Shown here: positions 18,470 through 26,710 of the stretch, piece after piece
Layout of the letters: the number at the start of each line of letters is the position of its first letter
Position numbering within the stretch: the first letter of the stretch is position 1
Position numbers and translations under genes: made by a program
From: 2-02-FULL-55-14 sp964581115
GTDB taxonomy: Bacteria > Bacteroidota > Ignavibacteria > UBA10030
Assembly: GCA_964581115.1 (NCBI GenBank)
Contig: CAZOMY010000019.1
Location: 1 to 55,586, forward strand
Direction of reading: 5' to 3'
Length of the DNA: 55,586 nucleotides
The notes under the pieces: generated by a model
Database searches by the model: none
Seen by the model: only the letters and a program-made list of their open reading frames with translations
Told to the model about the DNA's origin: nothing

Positions 18470-19771
18470 ATGAAATCTCCCAGGCTGCTGATCGTGGGAG
18501 CGCTCGCGCTGCTGACGACCGGCCTCGCTGCACAGGAACATGCCGCCGCATTTCGCGGCGCACGGATCATTCCCGTCGAAGGAAACGCCATCGACAACGG
18601 CGTGCTCGTCGTCAGGAACGGCAAGATTGTCTCCGTCGGTCCCGCATCGACCCCCGTCCCTTCTGACGCCACGGTTATCGATGCGACCGGCAAGACGATC
18701 GTTCCCGGACTTGTCGATACACATTCGCACATCGGCGGTGGGTCGGGGGGCGACCGCTCCTCCGCGCTCCATCCGGACGTTCGCATCCTCGACGGCATCA
18801 ACCCGCGCGATGAGTCATTCAAGAAGGCCCTCGCCGGAGGCATCACGACCGTCAACATCATGCCCGGCTCCGGCCATCTCATGAGCGGCCAAACCGTATA
18901 CGTGAAGCCGCGTCCCGCCAACAGCGTCGAAGAGATGCTCGTCTACGTCGACAAGGATCGGACGATCTACGGCGGCATGAAAATGGCAAACGGGACAAAC
19001 CCGATCGGCGAGAAGCCGTTCCCGGGAACGCGAGCCAAGTCGGCCGCCCTTGTGCGCTCGCTGTTCGTCAAGGCCTTGGATTACAAGGCCAAGGTCGCGG
19101 CCGCAAAGGGTAATGCCGACAAGTTGCCCAAGCGCGATCTTGAGATGGAGGCCATGCTCGAGATCCTCGACGGACGACGGATCGTCCATCACCACACCCA
19201 TCGGGCCGACGACATTCTGACCGTCCTGCGATTGCAGAAGGAGTTTGGCTTCCGCGTGGTCCTGCATCATGTGACCGACGCTTATCTCGTGGCCCGGGAG
19301 ATCGCCGAGGCCAAGGTGGCCAGCTCGATCATCGTCATCGATTCTCCGGGGGGCAAGGAGGAAGCTCTCAATCTGAACTTCGTCAACGGCGCGGCGCTTG
19401 TGAAGGCCGGCGCCTTGTTCGGATTCCACACCGACGACGGCATCACCGACTCGCGGCTGTTCCTTCGATCGGCGGCGCTTGCCGTGCGGGGCGGATTGGA
19501 CCGCGTCGAGGCGCTCAAGGCCCTCACGATCAATGGCGCCCGGATGCTCGACCTCGGCGACCGCGTCGGATCGCTGAAGCCCGGTAAGGATGCTGATTTC
19601 GTGGTGCTCTCGGGCGACCCGTTCAGCGTCTACACCCACGTCGAACAGACCTGGATCGACGGAAAGAAGGTCTGGGACCGCTCGCATCCAGATGACTATA
19701 AGTACGCCGTCGGGGGCTACGAGGTCTACCCCAACGGCACCGCTCTCGACGTATGCGGGGGTGGAGAATGA
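18470..19771 (+). CDS. Exported amidohydrolase (metal-dependent, likely active)
   Basis: A 433-residue imidazolonepropionase/dihydroorotase-superfamily enzyme with a signal peptide (1-21, LAAQ). Metal-site candidates are all present: H85 and H87 in DTHSH, the cluster H240-H242 and H244, H266/H267, and D322/D323 in FHTDDG. The terminal strand motif VGSLKPGKDADFVVL is typical of the superfamily. It probably cleaves cyclic amide or aminoacyl (prolidase-like) bonds in the periplasm. The substrate is unknown. Start ATG 18470 is chosen because it opens the signal peptide. The reading frame upstream to 18392 covers the hairpin. The stop overlaps the next gene's first ATG (ATGA), so the two homologues form one transcription unit. 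Confidence 0.88.
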   Translation: MKSPRLLIVGALALLTTGLAAQEHAAAFRGARIIPVEGNAIDNGVLVVRNGKIVSVGPASTPVPSDATVIDATGKTIVPGLVDTHSHIGGGSGGDRSSALHPDVRILDGINPRDESFKKALAGGITTVNIMPGSGHLMSGQTVYVKPRPANSVEEMLVYVDKDRTIYGGMKMANGTNPIGEKPFPGTRAKSAALVRSLFVKALDYKAKVAAAKGNADKLPKRDLEMEAMLEILDGRRIVHHHTHRADDILTVLRLQKEFGFRVVLHHVTDAYLVAREIAEAKVASSIIVIDSPGGKEEALNLNFVNGAALVKAGALFGFHTDDGITDSRLFLRSAALAVRGGLDRVEALKALTINGARMLDLGDRVGSLKPGKDADFVVLSGDPFSVYTHVEQTWIDGKKVWDRSHPDDYKYAVGGYEVYPNGTALDVCGGGE

Positions 19772-21177
19772 AGACCCACATCAGACGTGCACATCCAACC
19801 GCCATGACGTCGAGGCTCGGAATATTCCAGATCCGCCACAAAGGCCAAGATCCAGAAGCGATGAGCGCGACCAATCTTTTCTCAATTTCTTTGACTGCGG
19901 ACGCTTGGTGTGCTTTGCGCCCGCCTGCCCGGCGGGCAGGTACTCGGCGCCCTTGGCGCCCTTGGCGGTTGACACTCTGGGCCCTCGGGTTTGGGATCGC
20001 CACCGCCTTCGGCTCATCCCCTTCCTTTGCCCAGGTCGCTATTAAGGGCGCGATCGTCCACACGATGGCCGGCGCTCCGATCAAGGACGGCATCGTCCTC
20101 ATCAAGGACGGAAAGATCGAACGCGTCGGACCCGCATCGTCCGTTCCGATCCCCGCCGGCACCAAGGTGCTGAGCGGCAAGGTCGTGACGCCCGGCCTCG
20201 TTGACGCCCATTCGACCGTGGGCCTTTCGGGCATTCTCAACATCGCCGCCGACCAGATGCAGCTGGAGAAATCCGACGCGTTCCAGCCGGAGCTTCGCGC
20301 CATCGATGCGTACAATCCGCGAGAGGCGCTCGTTGGCTTCCTGCGGGACCTGGGCGTCACCACGCTCCACACGGGCCACGCTCCCGGGGCACTCGCCAGC
20401 GGAACGACGATCGTCGTAAAGCCGGTCGGGGGCACCGTTCAGGAAGCGATGATCGCCGAGGGCATGGTCGCGTTCACGCTCGGTTCGTCCGTGCAAAGCG
20501 CCTATCGCAATCCCGGCACAAGCGGCAAAGCCATCGCCATGCTGCGATCTGAATTCATCAAGGCACAGGACTACACCAAGAAGCTGGGCGCCAAAGACCC
20601 CGAGAAGCGGCCGTCGCGCGACCTCAAGTTGGAATTGTTGGCACGCATCTTGGCCGGGGAGGTGAGGATCCTCTACACCGCGAACCGCGCCACCGACATC
20701 CTGACGGTCCTCCGACTCCAGAAGGAATTCGGCTTCAAGCTCGTTCTCGACGGGGTTGCCGAGGCGTATCTGGTCCTCGACGAGATCAAGGCGGCCGGAG
20801 TCCCGGTCATCATCCACCCGACCATGGCCAGGCCGGGAGGCGACATGAAAAACCTTTCCGTGGAGACGGCGGCCAAGCTGAAGGCCGCCGGGATCCCGTT
20901 CGCCATTCAGACTGGCCATGAGGGCTATGTGCCGAAGACCCGCGTCGTACTGTTTGAAGCGGCCGTTGCAGCAGCGAACGGCCTCTCGTTCGAAGATGCC
21001 CTCGCAGCCATCACGATCGACGCCGCTCGCATCCTCGGCGTCGACAAGCGCGTTGGTTCGCTCGAGACTGGCAAGGATGCCGATGTGGTTGTCTTCGACG
21101 GCGACCCATTCGAGTATACCAGTCACGTCTGCGTCGTCGTCATCAACGGAGCCGTGGTCAGCGAGACCTGTCGCTGA
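19768..21177 (+). CDS. Amidohydrolase-like protein lacking most metal ligands
   Basis: A paralogue of the preceding gene that keeps the fold and the exact block ATDILTVLRLQKEFGF but has lost ligands. The HxH motif is HST, the histidine cluster is replaced by LYTANR, the HH pair by DG, and FHTDDG by IQTGHEG. It is therefore probably a non-catalytic partner. From ATG 19768 the product is 469 residues with about 68 odd residues (rich in Arg, Pro and Trp) before a normal signal peptide (LTLWALGFGIATAFG). Those residues are encoded by a repeat-like segment (19905-19972). A TTG at 19969 would give a conventional 402-residue precursor instead. The overlap with the upstream gene argues for coupled translation. 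Start uncertain, family secure. Confidence 0.8.
   Translation: MKTHIRRAHPTAMTSRLGIFQIRHKGQDPEAMSATNLFSISLTADAWCALRPPARRAGTRRPWRPWRLTLWALGFGIATAFGSSPSFAQVAIKGAIVHTMAGAPIKDGIVLIKDGKIERVGPASSVPIPAGTKVLSGKVVTPGLVDAHSTVGLSGILNIAADQMQLEKSDAFQPELRAIDAYNPREALVGFLRDLGVTTLHTGHAPGALASGTTIVVKPVGGTVQEAMIAEGMVAFTLGSSVQSAYRNPGTSGKAIAMLRSEFIKAQDYTKKLGAKDPEKRPSRDLKLELLARILAGEVRILYTANRATDILTVLRLQKEFGFKLVLDGVAEAYLVLDEIKAAGVPVIIHPTMARPGGDMKNLSVETAAKLKAAGIPFAIQTGHEGYVPKTRVVLFEAAVAAANGLSFEDALAAITIDAARILGVDKRVGSLETGKDADVVVFDGDPFEYTSHVCVVVINGAVVSETCR
19905..19972. repeat. Repeat element inside the 5' end of the second amidohydrolase gene
   Basis: A palindrome CCTGCCCGGCGGGCAGG (19924-19940) is followed by a 9-bp tandem GGCGCCCTT, GGCGCCCTT, GGCGG. 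A stretch reading CTTGGTGTGCTTTGCG precedes it. The composition matches the non-coding mini-arrays elsewhere in the window, not the flanking coding DNA. Confidence 0.65.
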
Positions 21178-21197
21178 GACAGGATACCGGACGGATG

Positions 21198-21231
21198 GCG
21201 GGTTCCTTCCAACGGAGCCCGCTTTTTTTTT
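21198..21231 (+). terminator. Rho-independent terminator after the amidohydrolase pair
   Basis: A 9-bp stem (GCGGGTTCC 21198-21206 with GGAGCCCGC 21214-21222, one G-U pair) and a 7-base loop are followed by nine T residues. It is 20 bases past the stop codon and is the clearest intrinsic terminator in the window. Confidence 0.92.
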
Positions 21232-21281
21232 GCACGGACGGCTTGACACCGACCAGTTTAGTTTCCACATTCGTTCCAGTC

Positions 21282-22520
21282 ATGGCCTTTGTGCTCTCCA
21301 TCCGACACCGCCGCTACGACGATCTCGCCACACGACTCCGGGACTTCCACCCCCATGCCGATGTGATCGAAGCCGGAGGCATCTCGACCCCGCGCCTGTC
21401 GGGGGAGTTTTGGACGGCGGCGCAACGTCAGGGGTCGTCGCTGCACGAGATCTCGTACCGAGCATGTTTCAAACCGCAACTTCCCAGGTTCTTTATCGAC
21501 CGCTTCACGCAACCCGGCGACATCGTGTTCGATCCCTTCAGCGGACGCGGCACCACGGCGATCGAGGCGGCGCTCGCGCAGAGGGTGGTCGTTGCCAACG
21601 ACGTCAATCCGCTGAGTGCGCTCCTCGCGAGGCCGCGACTGTTCGTACCCGATCTTGATACGCTTCGACAGCGTTTGTCGGCACTCCGATGGCGCGCAGG
21701 CCGCAGCGCCGAGATCGACCTATCGATGTTCTACCACCCGCGCACCGAGTCGGACCTCGTCGGATTGCGCGACTATCTGCGACGTCGACATCGCAACGGA
21801 GATGAAGACGCTATCGACCGATGGATCCGGATGGTGGCGACCAATCGCTTGACAGGGCATTCTGCGGGCTTTTTCTCCGTCTACACGTTGCCCCCGAATC
21901 AGGCGATCACGGCCGAGCGTCAGCGGCTGATCAACCGGCGGTTGCGTCAACGCCCTCCCGAGCGCGACGTTCGGGCGATCATACTGCGAAAATCGGCAAG
22001 TCTCCTGCGCAACGTCACTCCCGACCAAATGCGGGTCCTCCGAGAAGCGGGACGTCGTGCTCGATTCCTCACGGGCGATGCGCGGCACATCCGTTCGGTC
22101 CGCGACGGCACGGTCCGACTGACCGTCACCTCTCCCCCTTTCCTCAATATGGTCGACTACGCCACCGACAACTGGCTGCGGTGCTGGTTCAACGGCATCG
22201 ACGCCGACGCGGTGGCGGAACAGATCACCGTCACGAGCTCGCTGACAGCATGGGAACATGCGATGGACGGGGTCTTCGCCGAACTGCATCGCATCACGGC
22301 GCCCGGGGGATGGGTGGCGTTCGAGGTCGGTGAAGTTCGACGCGGCCATCTTCGACTTGACGAATCAATCATGCCCATCGGCGTCCGCCGTGGATTCGAG
22401 TGCCGTGCGGTCCTGATCAACCGTCAGCAGTTCACGAAGACCTCCAACATCTGGGGCATCGACAACAATGCCCGCGGTACCAATACCAACCGCATCGTCT
22501 TGTTCCAGTCGGCCGGATGA
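21282..22520 (+). CDS. Orphan DNA methylase (motif I before motif IV)
   Basis: A 412-residue S-adenosylmethionine-dependent methyltransferase. Motif I DPFSGRG is at 84-90 with NDVNP (106-110) as the acidic strand. The catalytic motif IV TSPPF is at 283-287, followed by VDYATDNWLR and PGGWVAFEVGE. The xPPF/Y tetrapeptide marks amino-group (N6-adenine or N4-cytosine) methylation. The order I then IV, with about 190 residues between, is unlike the common SPPY-first beta-class enzymes and recalls DUF1156-type methylases. No restriction endonuclease gene lies nearby. Start ATG 21282 is preferred because the frame upstream runs through the terminator at 21198. Base modified and target are unknown. 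Confidence 0.8.
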   Translation: MAFVLSIRHRRYDDLATRLRDFHPHADVIEAGGISTPRLSGEFWTAAQRQGSSLHEISYRACFKPQLPRFFIDRFTQPGDIVFDPFSGRGTTAIEAALAQRVVVANDVNPLSALLARPRLFVPDLDTLRQRLSALRWRAGRSAEIDLSMFYHPRTESDLVGLRDYLRRRHRNGDEDAIDRWIRMVATNRLTGHSAGFFSVYTLPPNQAITAERQRLINRRLRQRPPERDVRAIILRKSASLLRNVTPDQMRVLREAGRRARFLTGDARHIRSVRDGTVRLTVTSPPFLNMVDYATDNWLRCWFNGIDADAVAEQITVTSSLTAWEHAMDGVFAELHRITAPGGWVAFEVGEVRRGHLRLDESIMPIGVRRGFECRAVLINRQQFTKTSNIWGIDNNARGTNTNRIVLFQSAG

Positions 22521-22700
22521 CCCGGTCGAACCCTTCCTCGCGCCCGTCATCGCCCATCGTTCAGATACGACGCGGCCCTCGCCGGGAATCTTGCGAACGA
22601 GTTCAACAATCAGGTCGCCGCACTGATCTCGAATCGGACCCGATGGTCCAACGTGATGCTCAAGGTCAACCCGGCGAGCACCCCACGTCCGGGGTTGGGT
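22521..22700 (+). pseudogene. Possible degraded gene fragment
   Basis: No intact gene is present, but two short protein-like readings abut with a frame change. One begins about 22518 and reads DPVEPFLAPVIAHR. The next, from about 22559, reads FRYDAALAGNLANEF onward to NPASTPRPGLGR and a stop near 22706. Their residue composition is like real protein. They may be a frameshifted remnant of one C-terminal segment. I do not recognise the family. The alternative is chance in GC-rich DNA. Confidence 0.3.
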
Positions 22701-22733
22701 CGATAGGAGTGTGAACGGCATTCTGTTCTAAAT

Positions 22734-22758
22734 ACGGGCACGAGGAGACTCTGCCCGT
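22734..22758. terminator. Small hairpin before nadC
   Basis: ACGGGCA (22734-22740) pairs with TGCCCGT (22752-22758) around an 11-base loop, followed by three further T residues. It is a plausible weak terminator for the upstream unit. The rest of 22521-22835 holds only the possible gene fragment and the nadC promoter. Confidence 0.45.
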
Positions 22759-22824
22759 TTTGCATTTCCCGACGATGGTCGACACGGAACCATTCTGCAG
22801 GGCCGAAATTCCTGAATAATTCTC

Positions 22825-22830
22825 TATATT
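22825..22830 (+). promoter_or_regulatory. -10-like TATATT directly before nadC
   Basis: TATATT ends five bases before the nadC ATG, which would put the transcription start at or next to the start codon. No good -35 hexamer is visible. A GAGG one base before the ATG is too close to serve as a Shine-Dalgarno. Confidence 0.4.
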
Positions 22831-22835
22831 GAGGC

Positions 22836-23690
22836 ATGCGAACCTCGCTCCATCCGGAGATCTTGGAAGCCATTCGGCGCGCTCTGGCCGAAGATGTCGG
22901 TGGGGGTGATGCGACATCGCTGGCCACGATCCCGGGATCGTCAACGGCCCGAGGCCTTTTTAAGGCGAAGAGCCCGGGAGTCGTCGCAGGTCTTGAGGTC
23001 GCCGCGGAGGTGTTTCGGGCTCTGGACTCCTCCTGCCGTTTCACGCCGCATGTCGTGGACGGACAATCGGTGGAGCCCGAAACGCATTTTGCGACGATAT
23101 CGGGTCCCACCCGCCCGCTCCTGACGGGGGAGCGTACGGCCCTGAATTTCTTGCAGCGGATGTCGGGAATCGCTACGACCACCCGTGCGTTTGTCGAAGC
23201 CGTCAAGGGGACTCGAGCTGTCATCATGGACACCCGCAAGACCGCCCCAGGATTGCGGCAGGCCGACAAGCTCGCGGTACGCCTCGGAGGCGGCACGAAT
23301 CATCGTGCCGGGTTGTTCGATATGGTGCTGATCAAAGACAATCACATCGACGCGGCCGGCGGCATCGCGGCGGCGGTGGCCGCTGCCCGTCTACGATCGG
23401 GCGGTCCATTGCCCATCGAAGTGGAATGCCGTACGTTGAATGATGTGGGGGAAGCGTTCAATCTGAACGTGGACCGGATCATGCTCGACAACATGGACCT
23501 CGACACCATCCGCGAAGCCGTGCGCCTGGTGAGTGGCCGGCTGCCGCTGGAGGTTTCCGGCAATGTGACGCTCGAGACCGTTCGCGCATACGCCGAAACC
23601 GGCGTCGACCTGATCTCCGTGGGGGCCTTGACGCACTCGGTGCGGGCGATGGATATCAGTATGAAGATCGTGACGAGTGAGAACACATGA
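22836..23690 (+). CDS. nadC: Nicotinate-nucleotide pyrophosphorylase (quinolinate phosphoribosyltransferase)
   Basis: A 284-residue enzyme joining quinolinate and PRPP to give nicotinate mononucleotide, the third step from aspartate to NAD. Diagnostic motifs are AEDVGGGDATS at the N-terminus, ERTALNFLQRMSGIAT, the PRPP/quinolinate-binding DTRKTAPGLR, KYAVRLGGG-like LAVRLGGGTNHR, and LIKDNHI. The C-terminal barrel ends with SVGALTHSVRAMDISM. Length is standard. It is first of three genes for the whole aspartate-to-NaMN pathway. The gap to nadA (146 bases) contains hairpin element copy 2. It may be translated from a leaderless mRNA. Confidence 0.97.
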   Translation: MRTSLHPEILEAIRRALAEDVGGGDATSLATIPGSSTARGLFKAKSPGVVAGLEVAAEVFRALDSSCRFTPHVVDGQSVEPETHFATISGPTRPLLTGERTALNFLQRMSGIATTTRAFVEAVKGTRAVIMDTRKTAPGLRQADKLAVRLGGGTNHRAGLFDMVLIKDNHIDAAGGIAAAVAAARLRSGGPLPIEVECRTLNDVGEAFNLNVDRIMLDNMDLDTIREAVRLVSGRLPLEVSGNVTLETVRAYAETGVDLISVGALTHSVRAMDISMKIVTSENT

Positions 23691-23696
23691 GTAAGA

Positions 23697-23809
23697 AGTA
23701 GGCAGGTTCATTCAGGCGTGGGGCAAGAAGAAGTCATGGTCAAAGAACATGCGTGTAGATCTTACTCTACGCCCTCTGCCTGCACACGACCTGGCAGTGC
23801 CTGCCTACT
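23697..23809. repeat. Dispersed hairpin element, copy 2 (divergent)
   Basis: Outer arms AGTAGGCAGG (23697-23706) and CCTGCCTACT (23800-23809) are perfect complements. The interior contains GGGGCAAGAAG and CAAAGAAC, echoing the core of copies 1 and 3, and an inner stem GTAGA/TCTAC. It separates nadC from nadA within the presumed operon. Confidence 0.6.
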
Positions 23810-23836
23810 GCCTATTCACATTGAAGAGATACCGGG

Positions 23837-24877
23837 TTGACCACTGACGCAAACCTGATCTACGAAGACCTGCGCCGCCGTCTCCGCGACGTCGTTCCTG
23901 ATGTCGAGCTTCGCTATAAAGCCGAGCTGGCGGCCGAGATCAACGCTCTCAAGCGACAGCGGAACGCCGTCATCCTGGGTCATAACTATATGGAGCCGGC
24001 GCTGTTCTATTCCATCCCCGATGTCGTCGGCGATTCTCTCGAGCTCAGCCGGCAGGCCGCGAAGACGCAAAAGGAGATCATCGTCTTCTGCGGCGTCCGA
24101 TTCATGGCTGAGACGGCGAAGATCCTGAATCCGAACCGGACCGTCCTTCTTCCCGCGAAGAAGGCTGGATGCTCGTTGGCCGACGGCATCACGGCCGAGG
24201 ACGTCCGGAAGTTGCGGGCGGAGTATCCCGGCGTGCCTGTCGTCTCCTACATCAACACGAACGCCGATGTCAAGGCCGAATCGGACATCATTTGCACGTC
24301 GGGCAATGCGGCCAAGGTCGTCGCGTCGCTCCAGGCCGAAACGGTCATCTTCCTGCCCGACGAATACCTGGCCGGCAACGTGGCCCGAGAGACCGGACGG
24401 CATATCATCTTCCCGACGAAGGGCATTCCGCGAAAGAACGACGGCTCGCTCGACTACAAGCTGATCGGTTGGAATGCCCGTTGCGAGGTCCATGACAAGT
24501 TCACGGTCGAAGACATCAAGAACGTCCGCAAGCAGTTCCCGGATGTCGTCATCCTCGCCCATCCGGAGTGCAGTCCAGAGGTGACGGCGGCTTCGGACTT
24601 TTCCGGGAGCACCGGAGCCATGATCAAATACGTCGAGCAGACCAAGGCGCCCCGCTATCTCCTGCTGACCGAGTGCTCAATGGGCGACAATATCGCCGCG
24701 TCGCATCCGGAAAAGGAGATGCTCCGGATGTGCAGCGTGCGATGTCCACATATGAACGAGATCACGCTCGAAGAGACCCGCGACGCGCTCAGGAAGACGC
24801 AGTACCTCATCGAGGTCCCCGAGGATATCCGTCGACGGGCACTTGTGGCGCTTGAACGGATGCTGGCCATCGGATGA
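23837..24877 (+). CDS. nadA: Quinolinate synthase
   Basis: A 346-residue [4Fe-4S] enzyme condensing iminoaspartate with dihydroxyacetone phosphate. It starts at TTG 23837. No ATG gives the full conserved N-terminus, and GAAGAG lies about eight bases upstream. Cluster ligands are expected to be C85 (FCGVRFMAETAK), C216 (NARCEVH) and C299 or C303 (MCSVRCPHM). The substrate-binding NYMEPA, SYINTNADVKAESD and HPECSPEV motifs are all present, and length matches the B. subtilis-like class. The oxygen-sensitive cluster makes this a potential control point for NAD synthesis. Function is secure. Confidence 0.97.
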   Translation: MTTDANLIYEDLRRRLRDVVPDVELRYKAELAAEINALKRQRNAVILGHNYMEPALFYSIPDVVGDSLELSRQAAKTQKEIIVFCGVRFMAETAKILNPNRTVLLPAKKAGCSLADGITAEDVRKLRAEYPGVPVVSYINTNADVKAESDIICTSGNAAKVVASLQAETVIFLPDEYLAGNVARETGRHIIFPTKGIPRKNDGSLDYKLIGWNARCEVHDKFTVEDIKNVRKQFPDVVILAHPECSPEVTAASDFSGSTGAMIKYVEQTKAPRYLLLTECSMGDNIAASHPEKEMLRMCSVRCPHMNEITLEETRDALRKTQYLIEVPEDIRRRALVALERMLAIG

Positions 24878-24878
24878 A

Positions 24879-24961
24879 GATCGTTGCGGGTTCGTCGTTC
24901 AGGAGACGGTGTCCGTCGCAACGGCAAGCAGATGACCGTAGACCGAACCTTCACAACGATC
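24879..24961. other. Inverted repeat between nadA and nadB
   Basis: GATCGTTG (24879-24886) pairs with CAACGATC (24954-24961), extended inward by GGTTCG (24889-24894) and CGAACC (24944-24949). A nested stem GACGG/CCGTC sits at 24905-24917. The 83-base structure fills nearly the whole gap. It could stabilise or punctuate the operon transcript. Confidence 0.5.
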
Positions 24962-25001
24962 GTCGACTGACCACCGACGCGCCGCGCGAGCGACCTGACC
25001 C

Positions 25002-26576
25002 ATGCCGACACACGACCTCCTCAAGACCGACGTTCTGATCATCGGCTGCGGTATCGCAGGCGGAGTCGCCGCGCTCGAACTGGCCGAAGCTGGCATTCAC
25101 GTGACCGTCGTGACGCTCTCCCCCAAGCCAGAAGAGACGAACACATGGTACGCGCAGGGTGGTATTGTCTACCAGGGCGACGCCGATTCCCCGGAGTTGC
25201 TCATCGAAGACATCCTGCGCGCAGGAGCGGGGTATTCGAATCGTGCCGCCGTCGAGATCCTCGCCCGGGAAGGTCCGGAACTCGTCAAGACGATCCTGCT
25301 TGACAAGATCGGCGTGCCGTTCGACCGCACGACGAATGATGAGCTTTCCCTCGTACGAGAGGGAGGACACTCGCTCCAGCGCATCCTCCACGCAGCCGAT
25401 GCTACTGGAAGCGCCATCGAGCGCCGGCTTCTCGTGTCGTTGAGTCGGTTCAAGAACGTGCAGCTCCTCACGGGCCACACGGCCATCGACCTGCTCACCC
25501 CAGCCCATCACGCCATCGATCGGCAGTGTCTCTACCAGCCGACATCGTGCGTCGGGGCCTACGTTCTGAATCAGGCGACCGGCCAGGTGATCCGGTGCCT
25601 GGCCAAAGCGACGATCCTGGCAACGGGAGGCCTCGGACAGATCTTTCTGCGCACGACCAATCCGCCGGGAGCGAGGGGTGACGGATTGGCCATGGCTTGG
25701 CGCGCCGGCGCACGCGTCATCAACAATGAGTTCGTCCAGTTCCACCCGACCGCGTTCTACAAAGAGAACGCCCCATGTTTCCTGATCTCGGAGGCCGTCC
25801 GGGGGGCCGGCGCCAAGCTGGTGGATGAAAGCGGGCGCCCGTTCATGGCCGATTACGACCCCGAATGGAAAGACCTCGCCCCCCGCGACGTCGTATCGCG
25901 GAGCATACATCACGAGATGCTCAAGCGACGCCTGCCAAACGTCTACCTTGATATTGCCTCGCATCTCCCGGCGGCAAAGATCCGCGAGATGTTTCCGTCG
26001 ATCCATGAGCAATGCCTGAAACACGGCGTTGACATGAGCCGCGAACCGATCCCGGTGGTCCCGGCGGCCCACTACTTCTGCGGCGGTGTCTGGGTGGACG
26101 AATGGGGACAGACAACGGTCCAGCAACTGTTCGCCGTCGGCGAAGTCTCGTGCACGGGCATCCACGGAGCGAACCGGCTGGCCAGCACGTCGCTTCTCGA
26201 AGGACTCGTGTGGGGCCACCGGGCCGCCAGACATCTGCACGGCTCGCTCCGATCGATCGAGCTCCACGACCCACGCGACATCCCCTCATGGGTGGAAACA
26301 GGTACGCAGGAACCCGACGCAGCGCTGATCCTGCAGGATATGAGCGCGATCCAGCACGTGATGTGGAACTACGTCGGCCTCGTCCGCACCGACCGCCGCC
26401 TGCAGCGCGCGCTCCGCGAGTTGCGACATCTCGAGTACGAGATCGAGCGCTTCTACCGGGCCGTGAAGCTGACCGATGGCCTCATCGGCCTGCGCAACGC
26501 CGTCCGGACGGCCTTGATCGTCACGATCTCGGCTTGGGAGAACAAGAAGAGCGTGGGATGCCATTATAGGGTCTGA
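25002..26576 (+). CDS. nadB: L-aspartate oxidase
   Basis: A 524-residue FAD enzyme oxidising L-aspartate to iminoaspartate, the substrate of NadA. The dinucleotide-binding motif is GCGIAGGVAALELAEAG (16-32). TNTWYAQGG, FVQFHPTAF, the catalytic REPIPVVPAAHYFCGGV stretch and GEVSCTGIHGANRLASTSLLEGLVWG are all as in the NadB/SdhA/FrdA superfamily. The short C-terminal helical domain and the absence of a Tat signal favour NadB over succinate dehydrogenase, as does linkage to nadC and nadA. A heptamer array immediately follows the stop. Confidence 0.97.
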   Translation: MPTHDLLKTDVLIIGCGIAGGVAALELAEAGIHVTVVTLSPKPEETNTWYAQGGIVYQGDADSPELLIEDILRAGAGYSNRAAVEILAREGPELVKTILLDKIGVPFDRTTNDELSLVREGGHSLQRILHAADATGSAIERRLLVSLSRFKNVQLLTGHTAIDLLTPAHHAIDRQCLYQPTSCVGAYVLNQATGQVIRCLAKATILATGGLGQIFLRTTNPPGARGDGLAMAWRAGARVINNEFVQFHPTAFYKENAPCFLISEAVRGAGAKLVDESGRPFMADYDPEWKDLAPRDVVSRSIHHEMLKRRLPNVYLDIASHLPAAKIREMFPSIHEQCLKHGVDMSREPIPVVPAAHYFCGGVWVDEWGQTTVQQLFAVGEVSCTGIHGANRLASTSLLEGLVWGHRAARHLHGSLRSIELHDPRDIPSWVETGTQEPDAALILQDMSAIQHVMWNYVGLVRTDRRLQRALRELRHLEYEIERFYRAVKLTDGLIGLRNAVRTALIVTISAWENKKSVGCHYRV

Positions 26577-26598
26577 GGAGGGAGGGGGACGGAAGTTG

Positions 26599-26682
26599 GG
26601 TATCAGGTTTCAGGTGTGAGTTGTGAGGTGTCAGGTATCAGTGATCAGTAGTCAGTGTTCGGTGTTCGGTGGTCAGTCGCAG
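26599..26682. repeat. Degenerate 7-bp array (GTATCAG/TGTTCGG type)
   Basis: About twelve heptamers (GTATCAG, GTTTCAG, GTGTCAG, TGATCAG, TAGTCAG, TGTTCGG twice, TGGTCAG and similar) run from just after nadB towards the phosphodiesterase gene. It shares the TGATCAGT word with the array at 42118. Confidence 0.8.
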
Positions 26683-26710
26683 ATCGCTTCAACCAGGAAG
26701 AAAAATCTGC

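Noticed and set aside
21282..22835. Complete restriction-modification system
   Set aside because: Only the methylase is present. The adjacent DNA holds at most a short decayed fragment.
24951..26267. 438-codon open frame on the minus strand opposite nadB
   Set aside because: Antisense shadow of a gene with clear FAD-binding motifs. No start signal or recognisable family.
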